DNA of 42,484 nucleotides from an uncultured Methanobrevibacter sp. (GCA_900314635.1 OMVY01000009.1:1-42484); one strand, 5' to 3'; counted from the stretch's first letter, positions 1 through 9,112 are shown. Translations and numbers: made by a program. Notes: generated by a model not told the origin, from the letters alone.

Positions 1-9
1 GAACTTTTG

Positions 10-99
10 AGGGAGTATTGACACGATTTGGTCTTAAATTAAGATTTTGGGATGGAAAACTGATTTGTTGAAAAATCACCCAAATTTGTGACAGTCCCT
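10..99. repeat. Imperfect inverted repeat, possible MITE or IS-end remnant
   Basis: The left end has AGGGA (10-14), TGACAC (19-24) and ATTTGG (26-31). The right end carries the inverse: CCAAAT (80-85), GTGACA (88-93) and TCCCT (95-99). This gives a roughly 90-bp segment with imperfect terminal inverted repeats and no coding capacity. It could be a miniature element, or the end of an insertion sequence or a long hairpin continuing outside the window. The following 75 bases are AT-rich, with an alternating TA run (about 136-151) that may hold the promoter of the glycosyltransferase. Confidence 0.3.
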
Positions 100-175
100 G
101 TAAGAATAAAGAAAATTATTATATAGTTAAATTAATATATATATATATATAATAAATAATATTTAGGATGTTAAC

Positions 176-2995
176 ATGGTTAAGATATCAGTAATAGTAC
201 CTATTTACAATGCTGAGCATTCAATTAAAACTTGTTTGGAAAGTATTTTTAAACAGACTTTAAAAGATATAGAAATCATATGTGTAAATGATGGATCACT
301 GGATAATTCTTTACAAATATTAAAGGAATCTGCTGAAAAAGATAGCCGGATAAAGATATTTAATAAAGAAAATAGTGGTGTTGGAGATTCAAGAAATCTT
401 GGGCTTGACAATGCTACTGGAGAGTATATTGCATTTTTAGATGCTGATGATATTTTTGTTGATGAAAATTCTTTAGATATATTGTATCATGAAGCGAAAA
501 AACATAATGTGGAAATGGTTTCTGGAGGAATCCAGTTTATCATTAAAAATAAAATAACTTATGAAAATAAATGGTTTAAACCTATTCCAAAATTACAGAA
601 AAAAAGTCCGGAGGAATATGGCATTCCATGGTTTTTTTACAAAAATATATTTAAAAGAGATTTTTTAAATAAGCATAACATCCGTTTTCCAAGTTTGTTA
701 AGAGGCCAAGACCCAGTATTTCTGGTTGATATTTTGACAAAAATTGATTATTATTATGAAGTTCCCATAATTTATTATTCTTATTCCAGTCCTAATGAAA
801 TAAAAGTAAATAATCCTAGAAAATTTTTAGATTACTTTAAACATTTTTATTCAGTATTCAATATTTTAATCAATGATAAAAGATTTGCTTCAATGATTAT
901 TCAATTCACTGATCTCCTAATAGAAATGAAAAATAGGCCAATTCATATCACTACTAAAGAAGATTTACTAGAATTGCTTGAAGTAATGGATAATTTAAAA
1001 TCAATATATGTTAATTTTGATAATGAGGATTTGCTTAAAAAGGTTATTTCTTCATTTGATAAGATTATTGAAAGAATTGATTTATATAATGTTGATATAA
1101 TTAATAAGGGTGTAAAAAATAGTGCAGAAGATTATTCTTCAGGGATTATCATAAATGATGTTATTAAAAAACCTAAAATATCCGTTATAATACCTGTTTA
1201 TAATGTTGAAAATTATCTTGAAAAATGTTTAAGCAGTGTAATTAATCAAACTCTTGCAAATATAGAAATTATCTGTATAAATGATGGATCTACTGATAAT
1301 TCATTAGATATATTAAATCATTATGCAGAAAAGGATAGTCGTATAAAAATATTTTCTTTTGAAAATGCGGGTTTAGGGCCTTCTAGAAATAGGGGAATAG
1401 ATAGGGCAAATGGTGAATATATCGCATTTCTTGATAGTGATGACTGGTTGGGCTTAACTTTTTGTGAAGAAATTTATAAATCAGCTAGTAAAAATAAAGT
1501 AGATCTTGTGCTTTTTAATGCTGTTGAGGAGTATGATGATCATAAATGTAATAGAATATATTTCCCAAAAAAACTTTTTGAAGATGCTGATATTGTTTTT
1601 GATTACAGAATGAATCATTCATTATTATTGAATAGCTTTTTTACTGCGTGGTCCAAATTATATAATGTTGAATTTTTAAAAGAAAATCACATTATTTTTC
1701 CAGATTCTTTATTTGAAGACGTGGAATTTCATGTGGAATCATATTTAAAAGCCAAAAGAATTTGTTATAATCCAAAAATATTTTATCATTATAGAAAAGA
1801 TAATCCTAAATCTATTATGAATAGTTTAAAAGGTGAAGATTCATATTGTATTTTTGATATAATTGATAGTGTTGAGAATCATTTGAAAGATAATGATGTT
1901 ATGAATGCATATAAACATTATTTTATACAATTTAAAATATCCCTATTAAAACAAGTGTTAATTAGAGTTCCAGATGATTTTAAAGAGAAATATTTTAAAT
2001 TAATAAGAAATGAATTTTTGAATCTAGATGTTTCTAGATTAGATTTGGAAAATTTACCTTCAAAAATTTCTCAATTTTATATTTTTATTTTAAATTCAAA
2101 TAATTATAAGAGTTTTTATGCATTCGATTCTAGTATAAACTCAAAAATAAAATATATAAACAAAACTAAGTTAAAAAAAGAAATTAATGAATTTAATGAA
2201 TTAGGGATTACTCATATTAAACGTGAAAATAGGATTATAGTTTCTTTAACCTCTTTCCCTGAACGTATGAATGATATAAACTTTACTTTATTTTCATTAT
2301 TAAATCAAAGTCTTAAACCAGATGAAATTTTCTTATGGTTATCTTATGAACAATTTCCTAATAAAGAACAAGATGTTCCCCAAGATGTTTTAGATTTAAA
2401 AGATAATGGTTTAACTATCAAATGGTGTGAGGATATCAGATCTTTAAAAAAATTATTGCCTGCATTACGAGAGTGCCCTAATGATTTTATTGTTACAGCT
2501 GATGATGATATCTTTTATCCTAAAAATTGGTTGAAAGAATTATGGGAAGAACATTTAAAATATCCTAATGAAATTATTTCATCCAGAACCAGAATGATAT
2601 CATATAATTCAGATAAATCATTTAATAATTATGATGATTGGAAATTAGTTACTGATGGTTGTAAACCGTCTTACTTTAATTTTTTCACAACAGGAGGGGG
2701 AACTCTTTTTATTCCAAATTCTTTATCTGAGATGATATTTGATATAAAATTATTTTCAGAGTTATGTCCATATGCTGATGATATATGGATTTGGGCTATG
2801 GCAGTTCTTAGCAAAACAAAAATTAGGGGAATTGAAAATCCAATGCCGAATTTATGTTACGTAAATCCCGCAAGAGATTTAGGTCTATTGAATGAAAAAA
2901 CATTATGGGAATTTAATAAATTTGAGAATAATGTTCAGTTTGAAAATGTTATTAAGCATTTTCCAGAATTATTAGATATACTATTTGAGGATTAA
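176..2995 (+). CDS. Three-domain family 2 glycosyltransferase
   Basis: A cytoplasmic or membrane-associated enzyme that transfers sugars from nucleotide donors, probably in synthesis of a surface glycan. Residues 1 to about 230 are a GT2 (GT-A) domain with ISVIVPIYNAEHS and the donor/metal motif DADD. Residues from about 333 to 560 repeat it (ISVIIPVYNVENYLEKC, then DSDD). From about 685 to 930 a third, different GT-A-like domain has IVSLTSFPERM, DDD near 775, TGGGTLF near 838 and DDIW near 867. Three catalytic modules in one chain suggest a polymerase-like or multi-linkage enzyme; acceptor and sugar cannot be told from sequence. The ATG follows TTTAGGATG. The next gene starts 10 bases after the stop, so the two are probably co-transcribed. 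Confidence 0.88.
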   Translation: MVKISVIVPIYNAEHSIKTCLESIFKQTLKDIEIICVNDGSLDNSLQILKESAEKDSRIKIFNKENSGVGDSRNLGLDNATGEYIAFLDADDIFVDENSLDILYHEAKKHNVEMVSGGIQFIIKNKITYENKWFKPIPKLQKKSPEEYGIPWFFYKNIFKRDFLNKHNIRFPSLLRGQDPVFLVDILTKIDYYYEVPIIYYSYSSPNEIKVNNPRKFLDYFKHFYSVFNILINDKRFASMIIQFTDLLIEMKNRPIHITTKEDLLELLEVMDNLKSIYVNFDNEDLLKKVISSFDKIIERIDLYNVDIINKGVKNSAEDYSSGIIINDVIKKPKISVIIPVYNVENYLEKCLSSVINQTLANIEIICINDGSTDNSLDILNHYAEKDSRIKIFSFENAGLGPSRNRGIDRANGEYIAFLDSDDWLGLTFCEEIYKSASKNKVDLVLFNAVEEYDDHKCNRIYFPKKLFEDADIVFDYRMNHSLLLNSFFTAWSKLYNVEFLKENHIIFPDSLFEDVEFHVESYLKAKRICYNPKIFYHYRKDNPKSIMNSLKGEDSYCIFDIIDSVENHLKDNDVMNAYKHYFIQFKISLLKQVLIRVPDDFKEKYFKLIRNEFLNLDVSRLDLENLPSKISQFYIFILNSNNYKSFYAFDSSINSKIKYINKTKLKKEINEFNELGITHIKRENRIIVSLTSFPERMNDINFTLFSLLNQSLKPDEIFLWLSYEQFPNKEQDVPQDVLDLKDNGLTIKWCEDIRSLKKLLPALRECPNDFIVTADDDIFYPKNWLKELWEEHLKYPNEIISSRTRMISYNSDKSFNNYDDWKLVTDGCKPSYFNFFTTGGGTLFIPNSLSEMIFDIKLFSELCPYADDIWIWAMAVLSKTKIRGIENPMPNLCYVNPARDLGLLNEKTLWEFNKFENNVQFENVIKHFPELLDILFED

Positions 2996-3004
2996 AGTGA
3001 TATT

Positions 3005-3307
3005 ATGGAAGAAAATGAGATTAATGAGTTTCTAGAGAAAATTTCACAACAAGAGGAAATTATTCAAAAATTAAGTAAAGAACTAGATGATGAGAAATTC
3101 ATTAATAATAAAACTAAAGAATATTTATTCGTATTAGAGAATAGGATATCAAAAAAAGATAAAAAAATTAAATCACAAGAAAAAAAAATCAAAAAGCAGA
3201 ATAAAAAACTAAAGAAATTAAAAAAGGAAAATCAGATTTTAAAAAATTCTACAAGTTGGAAATTAACTGCTCCTTTTAGAAAAATTATGAATTTTATTAG
3301 GAATTAA
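3005..3307 (+). CDS. Coiled-coil protein with glycosyltransferase-type C-terminal motif
   Basis: A 100-residue protein almost wholly made of Lys/Glu-rich heptad-like sequence, so a long coiled coil is expected from about residue 5 to 80. It ends in SWKLTAPFRKI. A short S-W-[KR]-[LI]-T-x-P-[FL]-R segment like this is often seen at the end of coiled coils in glycosyltransferases and polysaccharide-chain proteins, so I infer a partner or length-control subunit for the neighbouring transferase. There is no signal peptide or membrane segment. It starts 10 bases after the upstream stop and is followed by a 92-base gap with no recognisable gene. Confidence 0.65.
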   Translation: MEENEINEFLEKISQQEEIIQKLSKELDDEKFINNKTKEYLFVLENRISKKDKKIKSQEKKIKKQNKKLKKLKKENQILKNSTSWKLTAPFRKIMNFIRN

Positions 3308-3399
3308 TTTTTTTTTATTCTTGATTAAGATTTTAAACGGGTGTTGGTTTAAAAGCTAGAATAATTGAAGATATTAATATATGTTTTTCGGTGTTTTAA

Positions 3400-4377
3400 A
3401 TGGAATTATTAAATAAGATTTTATCTAAAAGTAATAGTTATAATTATTACAAAACAAATTTTCAAAAATTCAAAAAAGAAAATAAACAGTTAAAAAATGA
3501 AATTGAAGAATTAAATAATAATATTTCTCAAGAAAAGATATTAAAGGAAAAAGAAATAAATAAACTTAATAAACAGCACCATAATGAAATTAATAATCTC
3601 AATCAACAATATACTGATGAAATTAATAACCTTTATGGAACTTTTTATTCATTAAAAAAAGATTTAAGCAATATATATGTAGCAGATAGCAGAATTAATA
3701 ATGAAATTCATTATGCATTTATATTTAATGATACTATAAAAAATTCTATTTGGTTAGAAAAAACTGATTTTTCTTTAGTAAATTCCGCTGCTAATTACTC
3801 ATTTATGTATTCTTTATATAGGATTTTGAATGATGCAACACCAAAAAATATTTTAGAATTAGGTTTGGGCCAAACTACTAAATTAACTTCTCAATATGCA
3901 AAATATTTTGATGATGTTAAGTTGACTGTATTTGAAACTGATGAAGATTGGATTCAAACATTTTCTCAAAAGTTAGATTTAACAGGCAATGTAGAAATAA
4001 TTAATTTGAGTGAAGAAAGTTTCGATTGTTATGGTACAACAAGTATTCGTTTTAAAGATATTTCAAATGCTGTTGGGGATGAAAAATATGATTTGATAAT
4101 TATTGATGGTCCTAGAGGTTTTATAAATGGGCCTGATGGAGATATATTGTTAGAATATTCAAGAACAGATATTTGGCAATTAATTCCTTCTAATTTAGCT
4201 AATGATTTTATAATTATCATGGATGATTATCATAGAGTTGGTGAAAAAAATACTATGGATCATGTTGAAAAATTGCTAAAAGAGAATAATAAAGAACTTT
4301 TCTCATATACTTGCCATGGATTTAAAACACAGTGTGCTGTTTTCACAAAAAAATATAAATTTATTAGTTGGATTTGA
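3400..4377 (+). CDS. Coiled coil plus class I methyltransferase-like domain
   Basis: Residues from about 15 to 95 form a predicted coiled coil with HHNEINNLNQ-type repeats. From about 145 a Rossmann-type domain follows: NILELGLGQTTKL resembles the glycine motif I of SAM-dependent methyltransferases, VFETD would be the acidic end of strand 2, and DLIIIDGPRG the motif-IV strand. This is the third gene in a row with coiled coil or glycan-enzyme features, so it probably modifies the same surface polymer; the substrate is unknown. A non-methyltransferase Rossmann role (for example a sugar-modifying enzyme) is possible. The start ATG at 3400 has only GGTGTTT upstream as a weak ribosome site. Confidence 0.65.
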   Translation: MELLNKILSKSNSYNYYKTNFQKFKKENKQLKNEIEELNNNISQEKILKEKEINKLNKQHHNEINNLNQQYTDEINNLYGTFYSLKKDLSNIYVADSRINNEIHYAFIFNDTIKNSIWLEKTDFSLVNSAANYSFMYSLYRILNDATPKNILELGLGQTTKLTSQYAKYFDDVKLTVFETDEDWIQTFSQKLDLTGNVEIINLSEESFDCYGTTSIRFKDISNAVGDEKYDLIIIDGPRGFINGPDGDILLEYSRTDIWQLIPSNLANDFIIIMDDYHRVGEKNTMDHVEKLLKENNKELFSYTCHGFKTQCAVFTKKYKFISWI

Positions 4378-4696
4378 ATTTTTTTAATTTTTCCATTTCT
4401 AGAAACATTAAATTTATCTAAAAAATTATTAAAATTAGTAAATTTTTCAATTTTTTTATTTTTCTAATAAATTTTACTAAAATTTTTTTTGAAATTTTTT
4501 GAAACTATTTTTCACTGCTTTTCAGTTTTTGATTAAAGATAATTTCGAAAATAAATTACAGCAGATTATTTATATAATATTAAAATGATTTATTTATTGA
4601 AAAAGTATTTCGTAAGAATTTAAATAATAATCTTTTTATTTTATTTGTTACATAGATATAATTAATTAACTCTTAAATAATTTAAGGAGATATAAT
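4378..4696. promoter_or_regulatory. AT-rich gap with likely upp promoters
   Basis: This gap of 319 bases has no ORF of note. Two TATA-like boxes precede upp: TTTATATAAT at 4569-4578 and AATTTAAATAAT at 4617-4628. The latter would put a start point near 4650 and give a leader of about 45 bases. The ribosome site AAGGAGAT lies 7 bases before the ATG. T-runs and short GAAATTTTTT repeats around 4480-4505 may end the upstream transcript. Confidence 0.4.
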
Positions 4697-5323
4697 ATGA
4701 ATGAAATTGTTTTGAATCATCCATTAATTACACACAAATTAGCTATTTTAAGAGATGTGAATACAGGTACTAAAGAGTTTAGAGAGCTTGTTACAGAAAT
4801 ATCCACTCTTTTATGTTATGAAGCAACCAAAGATGCAAAGCTTGAGGAAACAGAAATTGAAACTCCACTTGCAAAAATGCAAACCGGTAAGCTTAATGAA
4901 GACAATTATGCTGTTGTGCCTATTTTAAGGGCAGGTATGGGTATGGTGGAAGGAATCATCAATGTAATTCCTAATGCTAAAGTAGGGCATATTGGTCTCT
5001 ATCGTAATGAGGAAACCTTTGAACCTGTTGAATACTACTACAAAATGCCTGAAGGAATCGAAGGTAGAATTGCCATAATCATTGATCCTATGCTTGCTAC
5101 TGGTGGAAGTGTATCGGCTACCATCGATAGATTAAAGGAAGATGGAGTAAAGGCAATCAAGTTTTTATGCATTGTAGCTGCACCTGAAGGAATTAAAGTC
5201 ATTGAAACAAACCATCCTGACGTTCAAATCTATTGTGCAGTGGTGGATAAGGGATTAAATGAAAATAAATATATCGTTCCAGGTCTCGGTGATGCTGGAG
5301 ACAGAATCTACGGTACAAAATAG
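4697..5323 (+). CDS. upp: Uracil phosphoribosyltransferase
   Basis: Converts uracil and PRPP to UMP in cytoplasmic pyrimidine salvage. At 208 residues it has the usual length. The PRPP-binding loop is [10 protein letters not shown] (about residues 129-138), and the C-terminal uracil-binding stretch [14 protein letters not shown] is intact. [10 protein letters not shown] near 75 is another family hallmark. The ATG at 4697 follows a strong AAGGAGAT. It appears monocistronic: T-rich DNA follows, and the next gene has its own promoter. No uracil-permease gene is adjacent. Confidence 0.95.
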   Translation: MNEIVLNHPLITHKLAILRDVNTGTKEFRELVTEISTLLCYEATKDAKLEETEIETPLAKMQTGKLNEDNYAVVPILRAGMGMVEGIINVIPNAKVGHIGLYRNEETFEPVEYYYKMPEGIEGRIAIIIDPMLATGGSVSATIDRLKEDGVKAIKFLCIVAAPEGIKVIETNHPDVQIYCAVVDKGLNENKYIVPGLGDAGDRIYGTK

Positions 5324-5749
5324 GCCATTTAAAGTTTAAATAACTATTTTTTTAATTTTCTTTTTTATTTTTATATTTTCTTTTTTTTTACTCTATTTTT
5401 TATTTTCATTTTTTTACTCTATTTTTTATTTTCATTTTTTTATGGAATTTCTGATATTTTTTTAATCTATTTTCTTTAAATTTATAAAAAATCATTAAAA
5501 TAACTTGTTTTTCCCATTTTCATATTTTAATTCCTTATTTTTAGTTATACCAAAATATTATTATTCTTATTCTGATAATATCAAAATATGATTTATTTTT
5601 TCAAGAATTAAATAGATAAATTTAAGAATGCTCAATTACATAATACAAATTAATTATATACTTAATAAAATGCTATGATTAGTGTTTGAAAATTAAGATA
5701 TATAATTTGTTAACAAATTTTATAGAATTAATTTTTGGAGATTGATTTT
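5324..5749. repeat. T-rich gap with 26-bp tandem repeat
   Basis: Non-coding between upp and the next gene. After the upp stop come long T-runs that probably end transcription. They include a 26-bp unit containing ACTCTATTTTTTATTTTCAT, present twice with the ACTC at 5390 and 5416. The 3' part holds the promoter described at 5697-5719. Confidence 0.5.
5697..5719 (+). promoter_or_regulatory. Promoter with 16-bp palindrome before the DUF2193-like gene
   Basis: A TATA-like GATATATAAT (about 5697-5706) is overlapped and followed by the perfect palindrome AATTTGTTAACAAATT (5704-5719). With initiation about 25 bases after the TATA box the palindrome would sit between TATA and the start site, a usual place for an archaeal repressor. 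The ribosome site TTGGAG (5735-5740) precedes the ATG at 5750. Confidence 0.4.
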
Positions 5750-7246
5750 ATGAGCGAAATATATAAAAAGATGATTGATGAAGCTATGGCTGCTCAAAGA
5801 GCTGACATAGACACAATCTACGAAAAAAGATACACTGACTTCAAAGTAGTTGATGCAAAACCTTATGCAGATGCTGTAGCCGGTATGACCGCACTTCCTA
5901 CCCAGGCTGAATCAGTTATCAACCTGCACAAGGATTCTGTAAAAACCCACTTTAAAGTATTATCCTCTCTTTGTGATACCATCAGACCAGAGGACGACCC
6001 AATGGTAGAGCACTACCAGACTCCTCCAGTACTTGAAATCTTATGCGAGGAAGATGCTGATTTTGCAGAAAGCGTTTCCAAATTTGCAGACGCTATTGCT
6101 GACAATGAAGCACTGGTTGCTAAGGAATCAATCCGCAGATACGGCGGTTTCTACGGCCCTACTTGTGTAGTGGACTTTGCAATGATGCCTGGAAGTACCA
6201 GTAACGTGGTCAACAGGATTTTAAAAACCGTCGACATTCCTACAGCACACAAGCAGGCTATCTTATCTGCTAAATCATGGGGTATGCTCACTTCCTATGG
6301 TATTGGAAGTGCATTCGCAGCAGCTATTGAAGCTGGAAAAACCGCAGCTGAAGCTAGCGAAGATGAAGTCAAGGCTCTGCAGATGTTATACACAGATCCT
6401 ATAGAAGCACAAGGCTCTCTCATGGATGATGCCGGCGTTGAATCATTCGATGTGAGAAAATACATGCAGGAATACAAGAAGGACATGACTCCTACAGTCA
6501 AGGCTGCAATGGATGATGAAGTACACTATGGTAACATCGTAACCGTTCCTGCCTACTGTGTTGGAGACATTGGTCACCACATTGCACAATCCACTTACAA
6601 CATGTGCAAAGACGATGTCACCATGGAGATCATCAGAGCTACTTCCGATGTTATTGAAAACACTCTCAGAAACAATCTGGACAAATTCAATTCCCCTATG
6701 GATGTATTAAGCCTGGCTACAGGTTCCTCTGCATGTGCAACTGAATTCATCCTCGAGCTTGACGGTTTCAACGCTCCTATGATTGCAGACCTGTTAACCA
6801 AGAGATACCACAACTATGTACAGCAATATCCTTCCAGAGGAGCAGCTGATGAATTACACAACTGCGACTTCATGGACATGGCTTACAGAGGTTGGGGCTA
6901 CATAGACAAGGCACGTAAGATGAGATCCAGTGAAAAGACAGAACTTGTTCCTAAGGTCAAAGGATTTGACGTTGACTTAAGTCCTATTACCACAAGCGAA
7001 GTTCTCATGAACCCACAAAGATACACTTACCCATCCTGTGGAATCACTGTAAGATTCTCCTCACTCATGAGACTTGCTGACTTCCCATGTCTCTTAACCT
7101 CAGAACCTATTACCGCAACAATGATGACCAACGTCATTGCTCTTAACCCTAAGGTACCAGGTTCCCCTGTAAGAGGATGTAAGAACTGTGCATTCTGTTC
7201 CATTGATGTAAAACACGAATACTGTCAATGGAAGGAAGCTGTATAA
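5750..7246 (+). CDS. DUF2193-like archaeal protein of unknown function
   Basis: A 498-residue soluble protein that I associate with the methanogen family DUF2193; the function is unknown. There is no signal peptide or membrane span. The C-terminus carries a cysteine cluster, GCKNCAFCSIDVKHEYC (C-x2-C-x2-C-x8-C), that could bind a metal or Fe-S centre, and another Cys lies in YPSCGITVRF. Codon use differs from the neighbours, with many AAC, GAC, ATC, TTC and CTC codons in an AT-rich genome, which indicates strong expression. A TTG at 5735 would extend it by five codons, but it overlaps the GGAG ribosome site, so ATG 5750 is preferred. A strong terminator follows at 7265. Confidence 0.7.
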   Translation: MSEIYKKMIDEAMAAQRADIDTIYEKRYTDFKVVDAKPYADAVAGMTALPTQAESVINLHKDSVKTHFKVLSSLCDTIRPEDDPMVEHYQTPPVLEILCEEDADFAESVSKFADAIADNEALVAKESIRRYGGFYGPTCVVDFAMMPGSTSNVVNRILKTVDIPTAHKQAILSAKSWGMLTSYGIGSAFAAAIEAGKTAAEASEDEVKALQMLYTDPIEAQGSLMDDAGVESFDVRKYMQEYKKDMTPTVKAAMDDEVHYGNIVTVPAYCVGDIGHHIAQSTYNMCKDDVTMEIIRATSDVIENTLRNNLDKFNSPMDVLSLATGSSACATEFILELDGFNAPMIADLLTKRYHNYVQQYPSRGAADELHNCDFMDMAYRGWGYIDKARKMRSSEKTELVPKVKGFDVDLSPITTSEVLMNPQRYTYPSCGITVRFSSLMRLADFPCLLTSEPITATMMTNVIALNPKVPGSPVRGCKNCAFCSIDVKHEYCQWKEAV

Positions 7247-7264
7247 ATTTGAAATTAATTGATT

Positions 7265-7293
7265 ATTAGATGTCATTAGACGTCTAATTTTTT
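7265..7293 (+). terminator. Hairpin-T terminator after the DUF2193-like gene
   Basis: TTAGATGTC (7266-7274) pairs with GACGTCTAA (7279-7287) around an ATTA loop, with one G-U pair, and is followed directly by a T-run. It lies 20 bases after the stop codon. Confidence 0.7.
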
Positions 7294-7386
7294 AATTTTT
7301 TTTAAGTTTTAAGCTTTAATTATGAATTTTAATTCTAGAAGATTTTTAACTTTAAATATGTTATTTTTTTAATATTTGGTGAGAAT

Positions 7387-8157
7387 ATGGCAGAATGTGG
7401 AATTGGAAAAAAATTTTTAGCTGAATTAATCGGAACCTTTTTCCTTGTATTCTTCGGTACCGGATCTGCAGTTGTAACACTTCTTATAGCTGACGGTGTT
7501 GGAGATGCAGGAATCGGATTGTTAGGTGGTCTTGGTGACTGGATAGCTATTGCATTAGCATTTGGTTTAACTGTAATGATTTGTATTTACTTGTTTGGAA
7601 AAATTTCAGGTGCTCACTACAACCCTGCAGTAACAATCGGTTTGCTTGTAACTAAAAACATCTCCCTTATGGATAGTATCTACTACATTGTAGCTCAATG
7701 TATCGGTGCTACCCTTGGAAGCGTATTGTTATTTGCATGTCTCGGAATGCAGGCTGTAACCGTTGGAGGACTTGGTGCTACCGCTCCAGGCCTTGGAGTC
7801 AGCTACATGCAGGCAATGCTTGCTGAGTGTATCGGTACCTTCTTCCTGATGCTTGTTGTAATGGGTGTTGCTGTAGATAAAAAAGCAGAACCTGGATTTG
7901 CAGGTATTTCAATCGGTATGACTGTTGCTACTGTAATCGTTGTTTTAGGCGCATTTACCGGTGCTTCAATCAACCCTGCACGTACATTCGGCCCTTACTT
8001 GATGGACATGATCTTAGGCGGTCAAAACCTCTGGGGATTATTCCCTATCTATTTAATCGGTCCTATAGTAGGAGCCATCCTTGCAGCATTTGTATACACT
8101 TACATTGCAAAGGACAACGATGTTTGTGAACTTCCACAACCATTTAACAATGACTAG
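7387..8157 (+). CDS. aqpM: Aquaporin AqpM
   Basis: An inner-membrane channel for water and small neutral solutes. The two half-helix signatures are GAHYNPAVTIG (about residues 76-86) and GASINPARTFGP (about 196-207), and six hydrophobic segments surround them. At 256 residues it matches archaeal AqpM, and the neighbourhood is methanogen-like. The ATG at 7387 has GGTGAGAAT just upstream and a TATA-like TTTAAATATG near 7351. That would give a very short leader and a promoter independent of the upstream gene. The C-terminal tail is short and acidic. Confidence 0.93.
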   Translation: MAECGIGKKFLAELIGTFFLVFFGTGSAVVTLLIADGVGDAGIGLLGGLGDWIAIALAFGLTVMICIYLFGKISGAHYNPAVTIGLLVTKNISLMDSIYYIVAQCIGATLGSVLLFACLGMQAVTVGGLGATAPGLGVSYMQAMLAECIGTFFLMLVVMGVAVDKKAEPGFAGISIGMTVATVIVVLGAFTGASINPARTFGPYLMDMILGGQNLWGLFPIYLIGPIVGAILAAFVYTYIAKDNDVCELPQPFNND

Positions 8158-8321
8158 ATAGTTTTTAAACAATAGCTATTAATAATTTATTTTATTTTTA
8201 GCTATTTTTTATCATTTTTTTATTTTTAGAAATTTTTTGCTCATGATTAAATTCTTAGCCTTTTAGAAATGCCCTTGGATTGGGGATATAAATTATAAAA
8301 ACTCTTTTTTTCAAATGGATT
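8158..8321. other. Non-coding gap after aqpM
   Basis: AT-rich, with no ORF. ATAGCT near 8172 can pair with AGCTAT near 8202, before T-runs, and may help end aqpM transcription. The remaining sequence up to the L15e promoter shows nothing recognisable. Confidence 0.3.
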
Positions 8322-8342
8322 TATACCAAAGGTATATAAATA
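8322..8342 (+). promoter_or_regulatory. Promoter of rpl15e with dyad over the TATA box
   Basis: TATACC (8322-8327), AAA, GGTATA (8331-8336) form a perfect dyad whose right arm runs into the TATA box TATATAAATA (8333-8342). A start site about 25 bases downstream would fall near 8358-8362, exactly where the structured leader begins. Confidence 0.5.
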
Positions 8343-8357
8343 ATAAAAATCATAATT

Positions 8358-8515
8358 AAATTATCGTTAGTTTATATGCTATTTGATAGCTATTTTTATT
8401 ATCTAATCATCAAGCATGGCGATTATTATCTGATTTTATAATTCTTATAAAAATCGATAATCTGCTGTAAAATTAACGATAATTTTTAAAAAACTCTTTA
8501 TAGGACTATTGTCCT
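8358..8515 (+). promoter_or_regulatory. Structured 5' leader of rpl15e
   Basis: AAATTATCGTTA (8358-8369) is perfectly complementary to TAACGATAATTT (8474-8485), and further pairs continue inward. Enclosed are GCTAT-TTG-ATAGC (8378-8390) and a longer hairpin made of GATTTTATAA (8432-8441) with TTATAAAAATC (8445-8455), extended by GATTAT (8421-8426) with ATAATC (8457-8462). A separate hairpin AGGAC-TATT-GTCCT lies at 8502-8515. The ribosome site follows at 8538-8544. The leader is about 195 bases long. It may be an autoregulatory element for L15e or an unknown ligand; no known riboswitch class was recognised. Confidence 0.5.
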
Positions 8516-8554
8516 TGGATGTGGCGTAAAGCTGAACGAGAGGTTATTAAAATG

Positions 8555-9112
8555 ATGTACAAATATATTAGAGACGCATGGAAAAATCCAGATGAATCTT
8601 ACGTAAGAGAACTTATGTGGGAGAGAGCTCCTAAATGGAGAAGACAACCTGCAGTTGTAAGAATTGACAGGCCAACCAGACTTGATCGTGCTCGAGCATT
8701 AGGTTACAGAGCTAAGAAAGGTTTTGTTGTGGCTCGTGTTAAAGTCAGACGTGGTGGAAGAAGGAAAACTCGTTTCTTACACGGTCGTAGACCAAAGAGA
8801 ATGGGTGTAAACAAGATCACAATGGCAAAATCCATCCAGAGAATTGGAGAAGAGAGAGTAGCTAAGAAATACCCTAACATGGAAGTATTAAACTCTTACT
8901 GGGTATGGTCTGATGGTAAATACAAATACTACGAAGTAATTTTAGTAGACCCACAAAGTCCTTCAATTATCAATGATAAGAAAATCAATTGGATTTGTGA
9001 AAAACAGCACACTAACAGAGCTCTCAGAGGCCTGACTAGTGCTGGTAAAAAAGGCCGTGGCCGCAGAAACAGAGGAAAAGGAAGCGAAAAAAGACTTAAA
9101 AAAGGCTTTTAA
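8555..9112 (+). CDS. rpl15e: 50S ribosomal protein L15e
   Basis: A large-subunit protein of archaeal/eukaryotic type that binds 23S rRNA. The start [12 protein letters not shown], the segment [16 protein letters not shown] and the basic C-terminus with [12 protein letters not shown] are hallmark L15e sequence; 185 residues is typical. The frame is open upstream to 8519, but GAGAGGT at 8538-8544 favours ATG 8552 or 8555, and the family N-terminus fits 8555. It heads the exosome superoperon gene order, yet is followed by its own strong terminator at 9142, so much of its message is probably monocistronic. Confidence 0.95.
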   Translation: MYKYIRDAWKNPDESYVRELMWERAPKWRRQPAVVRIDRPTRLDRARALGYRAKKGFVVARVKVRRGGRRKTRFLHGRRPKRMGVNKITMAKSIQRIGEERVAKKYPNMEVLNSYWVWSDGKYKYYEVILVDPQSPSIINDKKINWICEKQHTNRALRGLTSAGKKGRGRRNRGKGSEKRLKKGF

